A stretch of DNA of 64,000 nt, taken from Petrosia ficiformis (lineage: Eukaryota; Porifera; Demospongiae; Haplosclerida; Petrosiidae). Both the position numbers and the translations under genes were made by a program. The stretch spans positions 19,880,548 to 19,944,547 of the forward strand of contig OX345636.1 of NCBI GenBank assembly GCA_947044365.1. Reading direction: 5' to 3'. This document shows, piece after piece, positions 44,776 to 56,599 of this stretch (the first letter of the stretch is position 1; the number at the start of each line of letters is the position of its first letter). Under the pieces are notes generated by a model. It searched no databases and had not been told where the DNA came from. It saw only the letters and a program-made list of their open reading frames with translations.

Positions 44776-45744
44776 TTATATAATTATCTTTTGGTGTCAC
44801 TGACTTTCTTTTCTTTTTTAAAATTTGTTTTGAAAGAATAATGAGAATAATAGGAAATAAACATGCATGAATAATGGAATAGCAACTTTTCTGGGATAAT
44901 TGGGCAAGGCTTAGTGTGGATTTCTCCACCCAGTGTATCCTAGCAATAATAATTATTGTTAACCATAATAAACTAATTGTGGGTGTGGTTAATTTATACA
45001 TGTGAAAACATAATGGCTGAACCAAAACGAAGGAAGACTTGATTTCTTTTCTTTCCTGTTGCACACAATGTAAGTGACATCTACAATAAACACACGAAGT
45101 TATGACGCAAAATGCATGTTGATTTGAGCTCAAAACAACATATTTTCGACTATAACTTTAAAGATGATTTTCAAATCCTTCCAGTAAGAAGAATCCAGAT
45201 CAACTGTAATATAATGGACAAGGCACTGCAAGGCATTGGAGGCATGGCAAAAAGAACTGGTTTTTGTAGCTCTGAAAAGAGCTGTTAAAGAATTTACTGT
45301 GCACAGTGTTGGAAACTCAAGACAGCATACCAAATGGCTATATCTCTGTACATATTTTTCAGTACATCACTATCTCTGTTGCCAAATATGATGCCAACAT
45401 TGTTCAATGACACCCTCTCATTTTTTTAATTAACACGATTCCAATAACTTTCTATGTGATCGGTGTTTACCCAGTTTGACTAATGAGTGATTCTATACAG
45501 TTGGTAGCTGTTGAATATGCTGCCAATATAATTGTACCATTGTGTGTATGGTCTTCAATGATGGGGAGGAGTGTTGCAGCAATTCTGTCATTTACTATCT
45601 CTATATATCCCAAGGCAAGCTGTTGAGAAGTGTCACACATCCCAAATACTCATACTGGTTCATCTGCTGTACTACAAAAGAAATTGTATAGTAAATAGCA
45701 TTCACATTCATTCACATTCATTCATTTATTCACACCAATATTTA
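44776..45744. other. No supported gene
   Basis: AT-rich. The long minus frame 44708-45133 is of low complexity and not convincing. A plus stretch at about 45200-45340 (starts MDKALQGIGGMAKRTGFCSS) could be a decayed coding piece but I cannot identify it. Confidence 0.35.
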
Positions 45745-46018
45745 TGTATAATTATACTTGTTCTTCCATTCGTTATGCTTATGTATTATACCTTTGGCTT
45801 ATGTGAATATAAGGATTAATCAATTGCCACTACTACTCCTTGACCTCCAAGCGTAATTGGTCGATAACTGCAAAAAACTCAGAGCCACTTGTATAATTAT
45901 ACTTGTTCTTCCATTCATTATGCTTATGTGAATATAAGGATTAATCAATTGCCACTACTGCTCCTTGACCTCAAGGTGTAATTGGTCGATAACTGCAAAC
46001 CATCAGTAATAGCCACTT
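45745..46018. repeat. Tandem duplication, 145-bp period
   Basis: Unit starting tgtataattatacttgttcttcc at 45745 and 45890. The second copy lacks about 15 bases near its middle. No coding content. The stretch 46019-46424 holds no gene I can support. Confidence 0.85.
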
Positions 46019-46424
46019 CTGTAAAGTTAGTTTACTCTGTTCAAAAACTTCCTTTTCTTATACTCACTGTTTTGTTGCCATCAGGACACTTATATATCTG
46101 ATCTCTCCTGATCTCTCCTTCTCTATCCCACACTATCTATATGCAGTCCATGCTGTCTGCTAAGACATTATCTTTTTGAAGAAAGGTTATAATATAGAGC
46201 TGGCAATCAGCTGGAATTTTAAAATCGATGATTAATCGAATGCTAATAAATAGTAATAATGCGTGTGTCAAGTAGGAGGTACTTCATTTGGTATTTCCAT
46301 ACTTTTGTCCATTTTATGATTTATTATTCAATTCAATGCATTTTGAAATAGACAAAATACTACATCATCTGATTCAGCTAATTCAGCTAAGTAAATTACA
46401 AAACTAATTTAGAGTACTTTTTTA

Positions 46425-48060
46425 CTAAAGATTCTTGTTTAGAAATAGAATCATGTCCACAGTTTGTGGGCTGAGAGTAGCTGTAACAACATTGCCAGCA
46501 GCACTAAAAGGTCTCTCAGATGGTACTGATGTGGCTTGAATTGAGTGCATGCGTCCGAGCATGTTTTGCAAGGTGAGGAAACCGATGTGAATTCAGTTGC
46601 CACCACTGCAACGGATCCATATTGTGATCCAGCTGATCCTCGGCTCTGAACAGTGACACTTCCTTTTCCATAGCATTGGTTTCATAAGGTGTATCACTAC
46701 CATTGCTACTTACATTCGAACTTGATGCATAATAATCAAGAATGTCATCAGTTTTCTTTCTTTTCAGTGAAGGAAGGGGATTTTCTACATGTCCATCCAA
46801 CTCCACTTCTTCCTTCATACAACACAAAAGGTTGTCAATACACAATTCGTTTTGTATGTGAGTCCACAAAATTGAGTAATTTGTACCGAGGATCTAGGAG
46901 TAAGGTAGGTTGTCATTCTTTGACTCTCATCTGTGAAATGGGCTCTAATGCTTGTTACAATAGCATTTTTTAGCTCAGTAACTATGCCAGGATCCAAATC
47001 AGAAGGAGAAAGGTGTTTCTTCAACAAAGCTTGTCAGGACATGCTGAACAAGAGACAGAGATGGAACCTTTTCAGCACAAAGACGTTGTGTGGCTACTGC
47101 AAAAGGTTGCAAAACAGCTGTGTTGCGTTTCATCTTCACTATACTTTCACTGGTTGGTATTAAATCTTGATCAGATGCCTTAGTACTTTCTGCCAACACT
47201 GCAGATACTGCCCTCTCTTGCTCAATCAGTCTTTCTAAAATTTCATACGTACTATTCCATCTAGTAGCCAGTCGAGCCACGTCTTGAATGAGTTTATTTT
47301 TTACTTATCCCAAGGGCCTCTTGCTTCTCCTCTAGTGCATTCTGTGCAACAACACTATGCTTAAAGTGCCCAACTATTTTCCAGCACATGTGAGTCGACT
47401 GAGACACAGAATGTAATTGAAGACCAGCTTTTATGCTCAGCTGTAACGTGTGAGCAAAGCAAGCCTGATGTTTCCACCCAAGATAGTGTACAGCTCCAAC
47501 AATGTTCCCAGCTTTGATGGGTTTATCAGTGACATCATTTATGCTCAGCTGTAACGTGTGAGCAAAGCAAGCCTGATGTTTCCACCAAGATAGTGTACAG
47601 CTCCAACAATGTTCCCAGCTTTGATGGGTTTATCAGTGACATCATTCAGTAGATCAGCAATGTTGGTAATAGTGTGGCGCTCCTTTACCTCTGCAGTCTG
47701 GAGTATGAAACTGGACAATTTCCAATCCTCTGTAATGAAATGTACCGTCACACCCAAGTATAAATCTACACTACATGATGTCCAGAAGTCTATAGTGAGT
47801 GCTACAGCAAAAGCATTATCAATCTTTTTTTTGACTTGCAACTTCTCTTCAGAGTAGAGATCTTTCAGATGCTCCATTATTGGTTTTCTTAATGGAACTT
47901 GATACTGTGGGTTCAGGACATCAACAAATTCCAAAAAACCTTTACCTTCAACGACTTATTAAGGTCTGATGTCTCTCACGATAAATCTGACTAGCTTATC
48001 AGTAATCTCACGAAATACATGTTAATAATACCAGATGAAGTCAGACCTCACTTAGGAGAA
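46425..48060 (-). pseudogene. ZBED-type hAT transposase, broken
   Basis: In minus-strand order: a lead-in near 47.95-48.05 kb; GKGFLEFVDVLNPQYQVPLR and LTIDFWTSCSVDLYLG (47545-47934), the first core block with its Asp; a region at 47.43-47.65 kb duplicated in tandem where the second Asp block should follow; ATRWNSTYEILERLIEQE (46999-47280); HFTDESQRMTTYLTPR; DPLQWWQLNSHRFPHLAKHA (46516-46869); and SVPSERPFSAAGNV then VDMILFLNKNL ending at 46425. It is related to the intact hAT at 1634-3406. The BED finger is not found. A frame change occurs at most block boundaries. Confidence 0.78.
47431..47646. repeat. 108-bp tandem duplication inside hAT gene
   Basis: Unit starting ttatgctcagctgtaacgtg at 47431 and again at 47539. 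The copies are identical except for one base (cacccaag against caccaag), so the duplication is recent relative to the decay of the gene. It covers the C-F-A-H-T-L-like block of the transposase. Confidence 0.92.
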
Positions 48061-48500
48061 ATCCGCACTTGATGGACCAATTTGGGATCGTTCTTTAATT
48101 AAGTCACTCTTCAACTGATCTACTTGTTGTATATCACTTATACAATTAATGAGTTTTATTAATAAAGAACAATTTAAAAGAACTATCATATCAAAGAGAA
48201 GACTTCTACCATCTTAGAGCCCAGTGTGGCTCAATGGAATTACTTGTCAGGCCAGGAAGCATCCTGTGTGTTACACTGAAATAACGTGGCTGACTAGTTG
48301 CAAAATTCCCGATCATTGAACTTAAAATATACTAAATAAAACACCTGATGGTTCAAAAGCTATTCCAAAAAGAAAATTACTTGTAAAATAATAGTCATCA
48401 AATTCCGCTGCGTTCCGTTCTATTCCGGGTTTTATACCTTCCCTTATTATTACTATGATAACAATAATATAAAATTATAATTAATTATGATTATTTAGTA
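48061..48500. other. No supported gene
   Basis: AT-rich non-coding sequence between two minus-strand transposase remnants. A tRNA-like A-box match at about 48226 has no B box and is not called. Confidence 0.4.
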
Positions 48501-48504
48501 AATT

Positions 48505-49846
48505 TTATGAGTCATTTTTAAGACGCTCTGTGATCCCAGCAGCTCTGAAACCATTTTGAATTATTTCAGGATGAGATTTCAAATGGTTATCTAATTTAAT
48601 CATCCATTGTGCTCCTAATGGTTTCACTATGCTTAATTTTAGATCGACTGGTTTCATTTCAGTATTATTCAGAACTGCGGAGCTGATTTGAAGAGCCTCG
48701 CAAGAAATTTTTAGCTGCTTTGTTAACACTGAGATCTAGGGGCTGGAGGCGGTCTGTGCAGTTGGCAGGTACAATTACAAAGTTAATGAAATTATCATCG
48801 AGAATCTAGAATAAATCCTCTGTACATTGACCACTTAAGTTATTAAAAACAACAAGAGCAGGATGGGTTGCAGCTAATTTCAGTACTTCCCTTTTCTTCA
48901 CAATATAAGGTATGATAATTTTCTGAATATAGCATCTCATTGTTTCTTCATTTGACCAATGATTTGGACTAAATGTTACATGCCAGTTATTTGGAAAGTG
49001 AATCAATGGCAGACTTCGGGGGCTTTTACCCTGGTAAATCAATTGTGGTGCCAAGTAATCACCAGCTAGTGATTTGTCATCAATTCCTACAATTTCTATT
49101 CGTTTGGATCCTTCTTTTTCCATCATCCACTCTGACACAGGTACATAGTGAATACCAGTCTGATCCCAGTTAATAACTAATTGAAAAGTTATTTCATCCA
49201 TCTGAACAACATTCTTGATATCTAGTAAGAATTGTTGTTTGATGGAATCAAAATTCTCAACTGTAATCTTTGCTTTTGTAGTATCATTTCTTTTCACGAA
49301 TCCCATACGCTGCAGAAAACTCTTGGCCTAATGTTTTGAGAGGTAAATGTGTCCACCATTAGTAGACAGTAGGTTGGCATCTTTACTGATTACAATACCA
49401 TGAGTACATGCAATAGTAATTGCTGTGTTCACCACTGCACCATTTGTGCGTAGAGCTATCAAGTATGTTTTTACCTGTTTTTCTAACTCCTCTCCTAAGA
49501 GTATCTTAAATCTTCTAACAGTAGTTTCCTTCAGTTCAATATCAGGATACATCTTACTAAAATATCGAATAGAAGTCACACCATGTTCTGCAGCCCTTTT
49601 CCCAATCACTGCTTTCTGTGCATCAGTCACCTTCATATATGGTCCTCTTGTTTTGCAGCTACCACCCTCTCTGTAAATGACAGCTTCAACTTGTTTATTA
49701 ACAACTGAGATAACTTGGGATGGAATGTATCGTTTTAAAGGACCATCTATATCAGGTAGCTTGTCGTTTCTTTTAAAATATTTGTAGAGTGCCATCATGT
49801 AAAGTGAGAAAACAAGGAATTGAGCGTGATGGTAGTGTACGCCCAC
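48505..49846 (-). pseudogene. pogo-like (DDE_1) transposase, broken
   Basis: The N-terminus (49846 down) starts at an internal MALYKYFKRNDKLPD-like Met, continues with a basic region TRGPYMKVTDAQKAVIGKRA and a helix-turn-helix, then NTAITIACTHGIVISKDA and GGHIYLSKH. A TAG replaces the Trp codon expected there. Next, in frame, come FLQRMGFVKRND, VINWDQTGIHYVPVSEW, LAPQLIYQGKS and FSPNHWSNEETM, then ALVVFNNLSGQCTEDLF and a second stop (48806). Beyond it, still in frame, is NCTDRLQPLDLSVNKAAK. A frameshift precedes the C-terminal piece AQWMIKLDNHLKSHPEIIQN. The first (NWDQTG) and third (QPLD) catalytic Asp are present; the second reads VFNN where VFDN is expected. Two nonsense codons, one frameshift and one lost catalytic residue. 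Confidence 0.8.
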
Positions 49847-49861
49847 TAATTACCACGCCCT

Positions 49862-49956
49862 CCTAATTAAAAATTAAAATTTGGAGGATAAAATTTTAGT
49901 GAATGAACAGTAATTTGCCAAATTTTTCGCCCTCCTAAATTACCCACTATACGGTA
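49862..49956 (-). repeat. Terminal repeat of the pogo-like element
   Basis: Reverse complement begins TACCGTATAGTGGGTAATTT and continues agg-agggcgaaaaatttggc. CCGTATAG-type ends are familiar for pogo/Tigger elements and MITEs in invertebrates. It lies just upstream of the transposase start. No matching end is obvious beyond 48505, so that end is probably lost. Between 49960 and 50390 there is only a 58-bp-period tandem duplication (50145-50250). Confidence 0.5.
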
Positions 49957-50394
49957 TTTTGCAGTGAGAACCATTCTATCCACTCAAAGTTATCTCTTGT
50001 TCATACGAGCTCTGTAGAAATAGAGTTACAACTGTTCATAATGTTACATCTGTTAGGTAAAAATTATCTCAGTTGTTAATAAACAAGTTGAAGCTCAAGC
50101 ATTAAATGAGCCTGTGTAAGTCTAAACCCTTATAAACCATCACATGAATAATTCCCTTTGATGTTAGAGGCTCTAATGAGGGATCTATTTTGTACAGAGA
50201 TATGAATAATTCCCTTTGATGTTAGACACTCTAATGAGGGATCTATTTAGTAAATATATCACAATTGAAACCTGACAAATTTCGCACATTAATTTCAACA
50301 GAAATATCACAATTGATTAACAGCATACAGTATACATATCACCATTGAGGATAAATGTTATAGTGTAGCAATACACTACTGTAATTATTAAATG

Positions 50395-50707
50395 TCACAG
50401 TACAGCTGCTGTTTTGGGAATATTCTCCACGATGTTCTCTTTATCTACAACCTTATCATCTTTGGCATTCCCTTTCACTTTCACCATGAATTCTTTTACT
50501 TTCTTGTTAACTGATATCATCTCACTTAAATCTTCTTGATCATGTTTTATATAAACTCTTACAGCATCTTTACTTCAGTGTCTGACATAATTTGTTGCTC
50601 GTCAGCTCCGTGATGATAAAGCCGTGTGGCACAGGTTCTACGTAACGAATGATTTGTTAAATAGCCTTCCACTCCAACGTTTTCACACATTCTTTTATCA
50701 GTGCATT
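50395..50707 (-). pseudogene. Tyrosine recombinase C-terminal fragment
   Basis: The minus strand reads VGVEGYLTNHSLRRTCATRL and YHHGADEQQIMS, then after a one-base shift SKDAVRVYIKHDQEDLSEM and a Lys-rich tail ending at 50395. The pattern NHSLRRT ... ATRLY ... G-x-x-E-x-x-I-M, then a TGH-like position (here T/H disturbed by the shift) and S-x-x-A-V-x-x-Y, is the C-terminal catalytic half of eukaryotic phage-type integrases. These include Cryptons and KIAA1958/ZMYM-like proteins. The H and the R of H-x-x-R are present; the Tyr in VYIKH fits the nucleophile position. The N-terminal half is missing. Confidence 0.6.
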
Positions 50708-51148
50708 AACCCCATCATACAAGAAATCATCTTCATCCATATTTCCATATTTTTCTCACAGATACATGTGTTCCTCAAGTTCGCTCGCCAAAGTATTAAA
50801 GAATCTTCATAAATTTAAAAGGCCTCCATAAGTACATCATCCTCATCCTTTTCTAAACAAGAGTCTTCATAAATGTGAGAGGCCTGAGGTAATATCTCAT
50901 CCTCACCTCCCAGTTATGTATGAATATGCTTTATAATGGTTGCACACATATTTGTCGGGATTCATGCTATTTAGCATCCTTTGGGCTTCACCCTCGGGAT
51001 TTAAACAGCATAATTCCCTCTAAATAGGTATATAACCTATATATGTTTTTAGAAAGTGGTTTAACTTACATGTTTTAAACCACCTGATATGGTAGTTTGA
51101 GACACTTTGTTAACCAGTTTTTAATTACAATGCACCACTTACTTCACA
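50708..51148. other. No supported gene
   Basis: Short degenerate duplications (catcatcctcatcc at about 50834 and ctcatcctcacc at about 50898). No gene. Confidence 0.4.
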
Positions 51149-51610
51149 TCAGGGGGGGTGTCTGGGGGATGCTCCCCCAGGAAATTTTGAAATTTGAGCC
51201 ATTAGAGAAGCATTCTGGTGCACTCTAGAGGATCTGTTGTAAGCATCTGCAGATATTGAATACTCCACCAATTCATACTTTTCATACCATTTAGGATTAA
51301 AACAGCGCTCTCTGTTACCAATCAAGGTGGATGGAAATTGATGATTGACAGGTCGAACAGAATCCTCTTGAGAGCTAGAAGCAATATCTACAGCTACTGG
51401 AGAAGACATGGAGTCTTGTTCAAATCTAACACCACCATTGTTGACCTCCATGATGGAGGTCAACAATGGTGGAGTTAGATTTGAACAAAACTATTCATTA
51501 GAGTGGAATACATCATAATCACTATTTGTGGTTGTGTTGTTTGCCAAATCAACTGTGCCATCATCACTGGACTCCACTGCTATTGTGATCAGCTCTACCT
51601 CTAACTTGCC
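51149..51610 (-). pseudogene. Zinc-finger/hAT N-terminal fragment
   Basis: The minus frame from 51466 reads through SVRPVNHQFPSTLIGNRERC and FNPKWYEKYELVEYSISADA, the entry of TTF/ZMYM1-type hAT proteins (R-x-F-x-x-x-W-Y/F ... W-L-E-Y-S ... D-A). The Cys residues that should follow are replaced by unrelated sequence and then by a repeat (GGGGATGCTCCCCCAGG type) at 51149-51190. Upstream, interrupted by the palindrome, another minus segment near 51500-51605 reads LEVELITIAVESSDDGTVDL, which may be the preceding part. Fragment only. Confidence 0.45.
51416..51488. repeat. 73-bp palindrome, 36-bp arms
   Basis: The arms begin ttgttcaaatctaac and meet at cctccat-g-atggagg with a single-base spacer. 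Only one of 36 arm positions mismatches. It lies in the hAT-like fragment, turning its coding sequence back on itself. From 51489 to 51967 there is no gene. Confidence 0.92.
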
Positions 51611-51967
51611 CCCTAACATATATATATTCAGTACAAATACATGTACAAATAAAATTATGGTATTCAAATGATTGAAACAGAGTTAGTTGTCTAGACATTT
51701 TGGCTTCAGTTCAATTACTTCACAGCTACTATTATCATAACACATGGTATAATAGTTATTTTTTTTAACACAATGAATATAAGAAGATTTAATTTGTGTA
51801 AACTTTGATTGGGTAGGCCTGGCCCACCCTTGGATCCGCCACTGCTTCACATCCTAAGACAAACCCAGCCACATGCTAAAAATGGAATAAACTGCGATAG
51901 CTAATCATATAGGGAAATGCAAAAATTCAAGCTGATTTAGATGGAGCAGTCAGAAACAAATCTATAT

Positions 51968-52103
51968 ATCGAAATTATACAGGATTAACCATCCTAAAGG
52001 AGTTTATAAACTGATGAAGTGACTTCGGTTTCCCACAAAAGTCCCAGATTGATAGGTACTCTTTTTTTTATTGAGGCGGTTTGGCGTCTTATTTGCCAGG
52101 TCA

Positions 52104-52142
<39 letters not shown>

Positions 52143-53000
52143 CTGTAAGCCCCTCTCCCCCTACCAAACAATAACTTCCTATCTGAACCAATCATAAATG
52201 AAGATAGTAATATTATTAAGGAACTTCATAAGACAATTACATAAATAATGAAGACAATGTTCAGGATAATGAAATATTCCTTGTCAGTATATCCATGATC
52301 AAATTACCACAAATACCATTTCATAATAATATCTAGTATATTAAATCATAATAACTATTAAATATTATAAAAATCATAAACCATGATATTTTAACTATTA
52401 ATTTATAGGATAACACTTACCAAGTCATATTCATTTGTCCAATTTAGGTCCGTTTTATCATCTTTTAAGAGAGATTCCACTTCATTTTCATTTTCATTAC
52501 CACAAATAACATTTCATAATAATATCCTAGTATATACCATCATAAACCATGATATTTTAACTATTAATTTATAAGATAACACTCACCAAGTCATATTCAT
52601 TTGTCCAATTCATGTTCGTTTTAAGAGAGATTCCACTTAATTTTCATTTTCATTTTCATTCTGAATTGCATGATATATTCTCATTCTGCTGTATAGAGAG
52701 TGAAGTATTAATTCACTATCCTCATACATGTATACAATAACATCAACTGTTTCGTAATGAAGAGACATCAATCATTACTGTCAGAAAAGCAAAAAGGTGA
52801 ACTTGTCAGTAATTCTGCAACAATAAATTTTAATAAAATGAATCTAATGAGAACCACAAGTGAAATGTGAAACCACCTGTAAAGAAAAAGAAACTAGCTA
52901 CTAGATTAGAGAGAAGCTTAGAAGCTGTTGTTGGGAAATTTATGGATGGTCAGAAAGAAATGGAATCAAGATATATTCAGTGAGAGGAAATGGAATTAGA
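51968..53000. repeat. Repeated block, copy A
   Basis: This ~1-kb block recurs in two pieces: 63328-63586 matches its first ~270 bases, and 61346-61965 matches from the end of the microsatellite to about 52960. All copies have the same orientation. It holds a (ttctgg)n microsatellite (52104-52142), then taagcccctctccc, an internally duplicated segment at about 52390-52660, and at about 52870-53010 a plus-strand open piece LATRLERSLEAVVGKFMDGQ with stops after it. On the minus strand EVESLLKDDKTDLNWTNEYD ends at a splice donor gtaagtg (52425 region), so a spliced gene may run through. Family unknown. Confidence 0.75.
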
Positions 53001-54700
53001 AACAAAACGACGAGAAGCTGACACCATGTAAAAAGCTAGTTATAAGGCGTATTATAACTGAATAATAACTATAGTAAAACAGAGTTATTGTGGCATTATA
53101 AGCCTGCTTATAATCTGTCGTATAACCGGCTATAACGCGCTATTGATGTAGTTTAGCCTGCAGCTTATAACAGGACTATATAAGTAGAATAAGAGTTCAT
53201 ATAACCACACTATAACTAATATATATCTTGCTTATAACTATAGGATAACATACGCAAACACCCACGCATCTTTTTCTGTAAATTCTCCACCCACACTCGT
53301 TGCAATAATCATTAATAATTCTTCACAAAGTACATAGCACAAACAATAATCATAGTTGTATATTCTAGTTAGTGTTAGGTTCCTTGTCTTCTGACAAATC
53401 CAAGCTGGAGAATTATGTGAGTAAATTACTCTACTTGTCCACCTGATTAAATTTAAATGTAGATTTATAAACATTATAATCACATACCTTTTCTATCTGC
53501 ATTACTTCAACTCTCCTTCTCAATACTTCCTTGACCAAACATGCCTGAAAGAATTGTGTATGAATTATAATTATTATATAGAATATACATTATCTCTTTA
53601 CATCACATTTTAGTTCACTCATGTCCTGGCTAATATCTCTCTTAAAAGAAATTACAATAAACAATTAAAGGCATACCATGGCAATTTTGTGTGCAGTAGT
53701 TTCAATTCCCTATTTCCAAACAGAAATAAGTAGTTATGAAATTAACAATAAAACCATCACATACCTTTTTTGTTTACTACTTCCTAACTCACCATTGTAG
53801 CAATGGAAGAACAATGCTAGGATAGTGTATAGTGTATAGGCTAAAAACAGGATAACTCACAAATGATGACATGTAAAGGTTTATAATATTAAAATACAAT
53901 TATACTCTAACATTCTTTTCCCTAGCAGACCACCAAGTAATTAAATATACGATTTTATCTAAAATTACTGTTGGTTTTTGCAGGCAGTCACACCTATACA
54001 TAACATGACAAAGCTATTCCTTTAAACCACACTGTTTCAATTCAGCTGGCCAGATTATCAGCAGGTTCGTTCAAATATGAGCTTCAAAGCCAGCAGGAAG
54101 ACAGCATAGTGAGCACACAAAAGGTTAGTAGTCAAGGGCAACACCCACATATCTACTTTCAAATTAATTAGACAGAAGAGCTGCCATAGACACCAAAATC
54201 AAGCAAGGTGGGTGTTTGAAGGCTAACTAATCAGTGGTAACATTCAAACCTACATAGCATCTTTATGCATATATATATATATATATATATACACTACACT
54301 TTTATAATGATAATATTAGTCAAAGTAATATCAATACTTTAATTATGATATTTAGGTAAACCTACATCAGTGGAGCTTCAAGAAATGAGGTCAATGATAC
54401 AGTGACTGAAAAGTTCATCTGCAAAGATACCAGGGAGATTGACACTTAGTTCTCTGCAAGTATTATATAATACACCCGGTGGTCATTCACCTTTAAGAGA
54501 TCGTAGAACAAACTATCAAAATTCGATCGCCATGTTTCCACTACACGAGACGATTATTCTTATTACACAATTAATAATTGTTATAACCAATTCAATGGAT
54601 AACTAATTAGTGTCAATGGATAACTAATTAGTGAGATCTGACTCAAATTGCTCTAGACTGGAATCCAAACTTTTGTCCTCTTCTTCATGGCTCTCATCTG
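53001..54700. other. AT-rich, no recognised gene
   Basis: Contains a (ta)n run at 54267-54291 and a 23-bp tandem duplication (tcaatggataactaattagtg twice, 54591-54634). At 53040-53220 many short ttataa / ataac repeats. I see no gene. Confidence 0.4.
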
Positions 54701-54704
54701 AGCT

Positions 54705-55267
54705 TTGAAAGTCTTCTTGTTCTTCTGTTATGATGATGAGTTTTATAACCATGTTTATCTCCATACTATTAAGCCAACCACTGACTTTTCTTCTCTTGAA
54801 CAAATGTCATTTGATACAGTATTCTTAGTTAAACATTGTCAGTACTATTCATGTGATGTTCACCAAATTGATGCCACAGATAAGCCATTTTATAAACTCC
54901 TGCCCCCACTACGAGGAAAGTGTTTAAGTGACACTAGGATTCAATACATAGGAGATGTTTATAAGGTGCTGTATCCTCATTGCATTGTTGTTTTTATCAC
55001 GAAAGCAAAAAACTACTAATTAATGGAGAAGAGTTCATTACTGATCATTCACGATTAAAAAGACATCAAGGTGTCGAAGAATCCCATTCTGGTGAAAAAG
55101 TTGAAGACTATGCGATAGTTGATCATTCACTTGCATGCAATTATCCTTCACAACCATATGTTGATATGAGGGGTGCTTTCATCCCACCAGGATGGAAAAA
55201 AGTCTATAAAAGAAAGAGAGCAAATGACACCAGTTCATCTAGAAAAAAGCTGAAGCTCTTTCATTGA
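54705..55267 (+). CDS. Unidentified ORF pair, one frameshift
   Basis: Two overlapping open frames that look like one gene with a single-base shift near 54985. The first part (54705-55019) contains FDTVFLVKHCQYYSCDV and KLLPPLRGKCLSDTRIQYIG. The second (54980-55267) contains LINGEEFITDHSRLKRHQG and a positively charged end, KKVYKRKRANDTSSSRKKLK, that could be a nuclear localisation signal. Together about 185 residues. I recognise no family. It lies upstream of the polymerase fragment on the same strand, so it might belong to the virus-like element. Confidence 0.35.
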
Positions 55268-55993
55268 TGATGACAAAATGTTTTTTCACTATGCATGTTT
55301 ACTCTTGTTCTTTTCTGTCTCATTTAATAACAACTTATACACCCTTGATTATTATAGTTATGATTATTTTATCACTTGATAATTCGTTGAACCAAAATAC
55401 CAATAACATTACAAAATGAACTTATTGTGAACTTATTGTGAACTTATTGATTATAGTAATTTAGAATCCACAATGGTTGAAATCAGTTGAATCATTAGTA
55501 TACACATATAATCAGGAGGAAGTCATGTCTTGTTGTACACTGCCATACCAATTGATGTAGGCAAATGCATAACAATTTTCACAGAAATTGAGTACTGGGT
55601 ACTACCTACATAAGAATCAACAGACGAACAGGCAGAAGCTGTAGATACTTTTTCTTCTGTTCTCGACAATGAGGTATAGTGATAATATGTATTAAAAGCT
55701 TGTATTTCTTCACTTGGAGCAAACCTTTCTTTTTCCGATGATGGTGGACCAGATTGAGGATTCCAGTCATTCATTTTTGGAAATTGTCGATTTCTTCTTG
55801 CTGTTTCCCTCTCTTTGTTGTATCGTTCACATAGGATTTGTCTGGCAGTAGTGTTGTTTTAAATAATCAATTTCCTTCTCGTTCAAATAAGTCAGAAAAT
55901 CTGCAATGTCTTCAAAGAGACTGAAAGTTGATGTGAAAAAGGGTGGTAATTTTCCAGAATTTTGAAGATGATAAGTTTCAGTAAAATGTAGAC
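55268..55993. other. Intergenic, one minus-strand open segment
   Basis: The minus strand is open from about 55850 to 55523 and reads ILCERYNKERETARRNRQF, then a Pro/Ser/Glu-rich part and VKIVMHLPTSIGMAVYNKT before the stop. The basic start could be a nucleic-acid-binding helix. No ATG until MNDWNPQSG at 55774. Unrecognised. Confidence 0.25.
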
Positions 55994-56580
55994 TTGGGAA
56001 AACGACAATTTTTTATTCTCTATTATAACTTCTGTATGTATATTGTGACTGAAACCGTTTTGGTTGGAGACGATGAAGAAGAGGTGGATTTTAAGAAATC
56101 AGACATTATGTCAGAAACCAGAGTGGGATTTAGCCACACTCTAATCGAATTAGAAAGCCCCAAGAAATGTGACTTAAGACCTGTACAAATAGGAGGACAA
56201 ATAACAGCTAATGCACGCAAAATTATCAACACTTACATTGATAAGATAGGAGGCTTCGAGAATCCGTCTATTTATTACACAGACACAGACTCTATATACG
56301 TAAACAACAGTAAATTACCACCCCTACAACATATGTTAGGTAAAGACTTGGGACAAATGAAGAACGACTACGGAAATGCAAAGATCATTAAAGCTTTCTT
56401 TCCCCAACCTAAAACTAAACTATGTATTGTTTGGGATGCAGAAGACGATTACGGTATAGATATGAGAATAAATATGAAAGGATTTCAGAAGAAAAAATGT
56501 AATGAAATTTTAGTGAAGTTCTACAATGAAGATTCTTTGGAGTACACAGTCGTAACTCTGCATTCGTTCAGAGATTTAAC
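55994..56580 (+). pseudogene. Protein-primed-type DNA polymerase B fragment
   Basis: A partial B-family DNA polymerase, about 195 residues, from the middle of the palm to the thumb. Seen: QIGGQITANARKIIN, the conserved helix before the catalytic turn; then PSIYYTDTDSIYVNN, motif C with its two Asp; then LPPLQHMLGKDLG, KIIKAFFPQPKTKLC and MKGFQKKKCNEIL, which resembles the K-x-K-region motif. Exonuclease, motif A and most of motif B are absent upstream. The frame stays open to 56857, but beyond about 56580 it only mirrors the minus-strand cluster. The motif style fits polinton/adintovirus or bidnavirus polymerases. Truncated at both ends, so not functional. Confidence 0.72.
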
Positions 56581-56599
56581 AGTTAATTGTATTTGCCAA

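Noticed and set aside
44708..45133. Minus-strand 141-aa ORF as a membrane protein
   Set aside because: Hydrophobicity comes from AT-rich antisense codons; it overlaps the end of a plus-strand hAT gene and lacks family features.
48216..48260. tRNA or tRNA-derived SINE
   Set aside because: tggctcaatgg resembles an A box but there is no B box at the right distance and no cloverleaf.
51994..52191. Minus-strand ORF with Glu-Pro repeats
   Set aside because: The repeats are the (ttctgg)n microsatellite. The counterpart in copy C does not keep the same frame beyond it.
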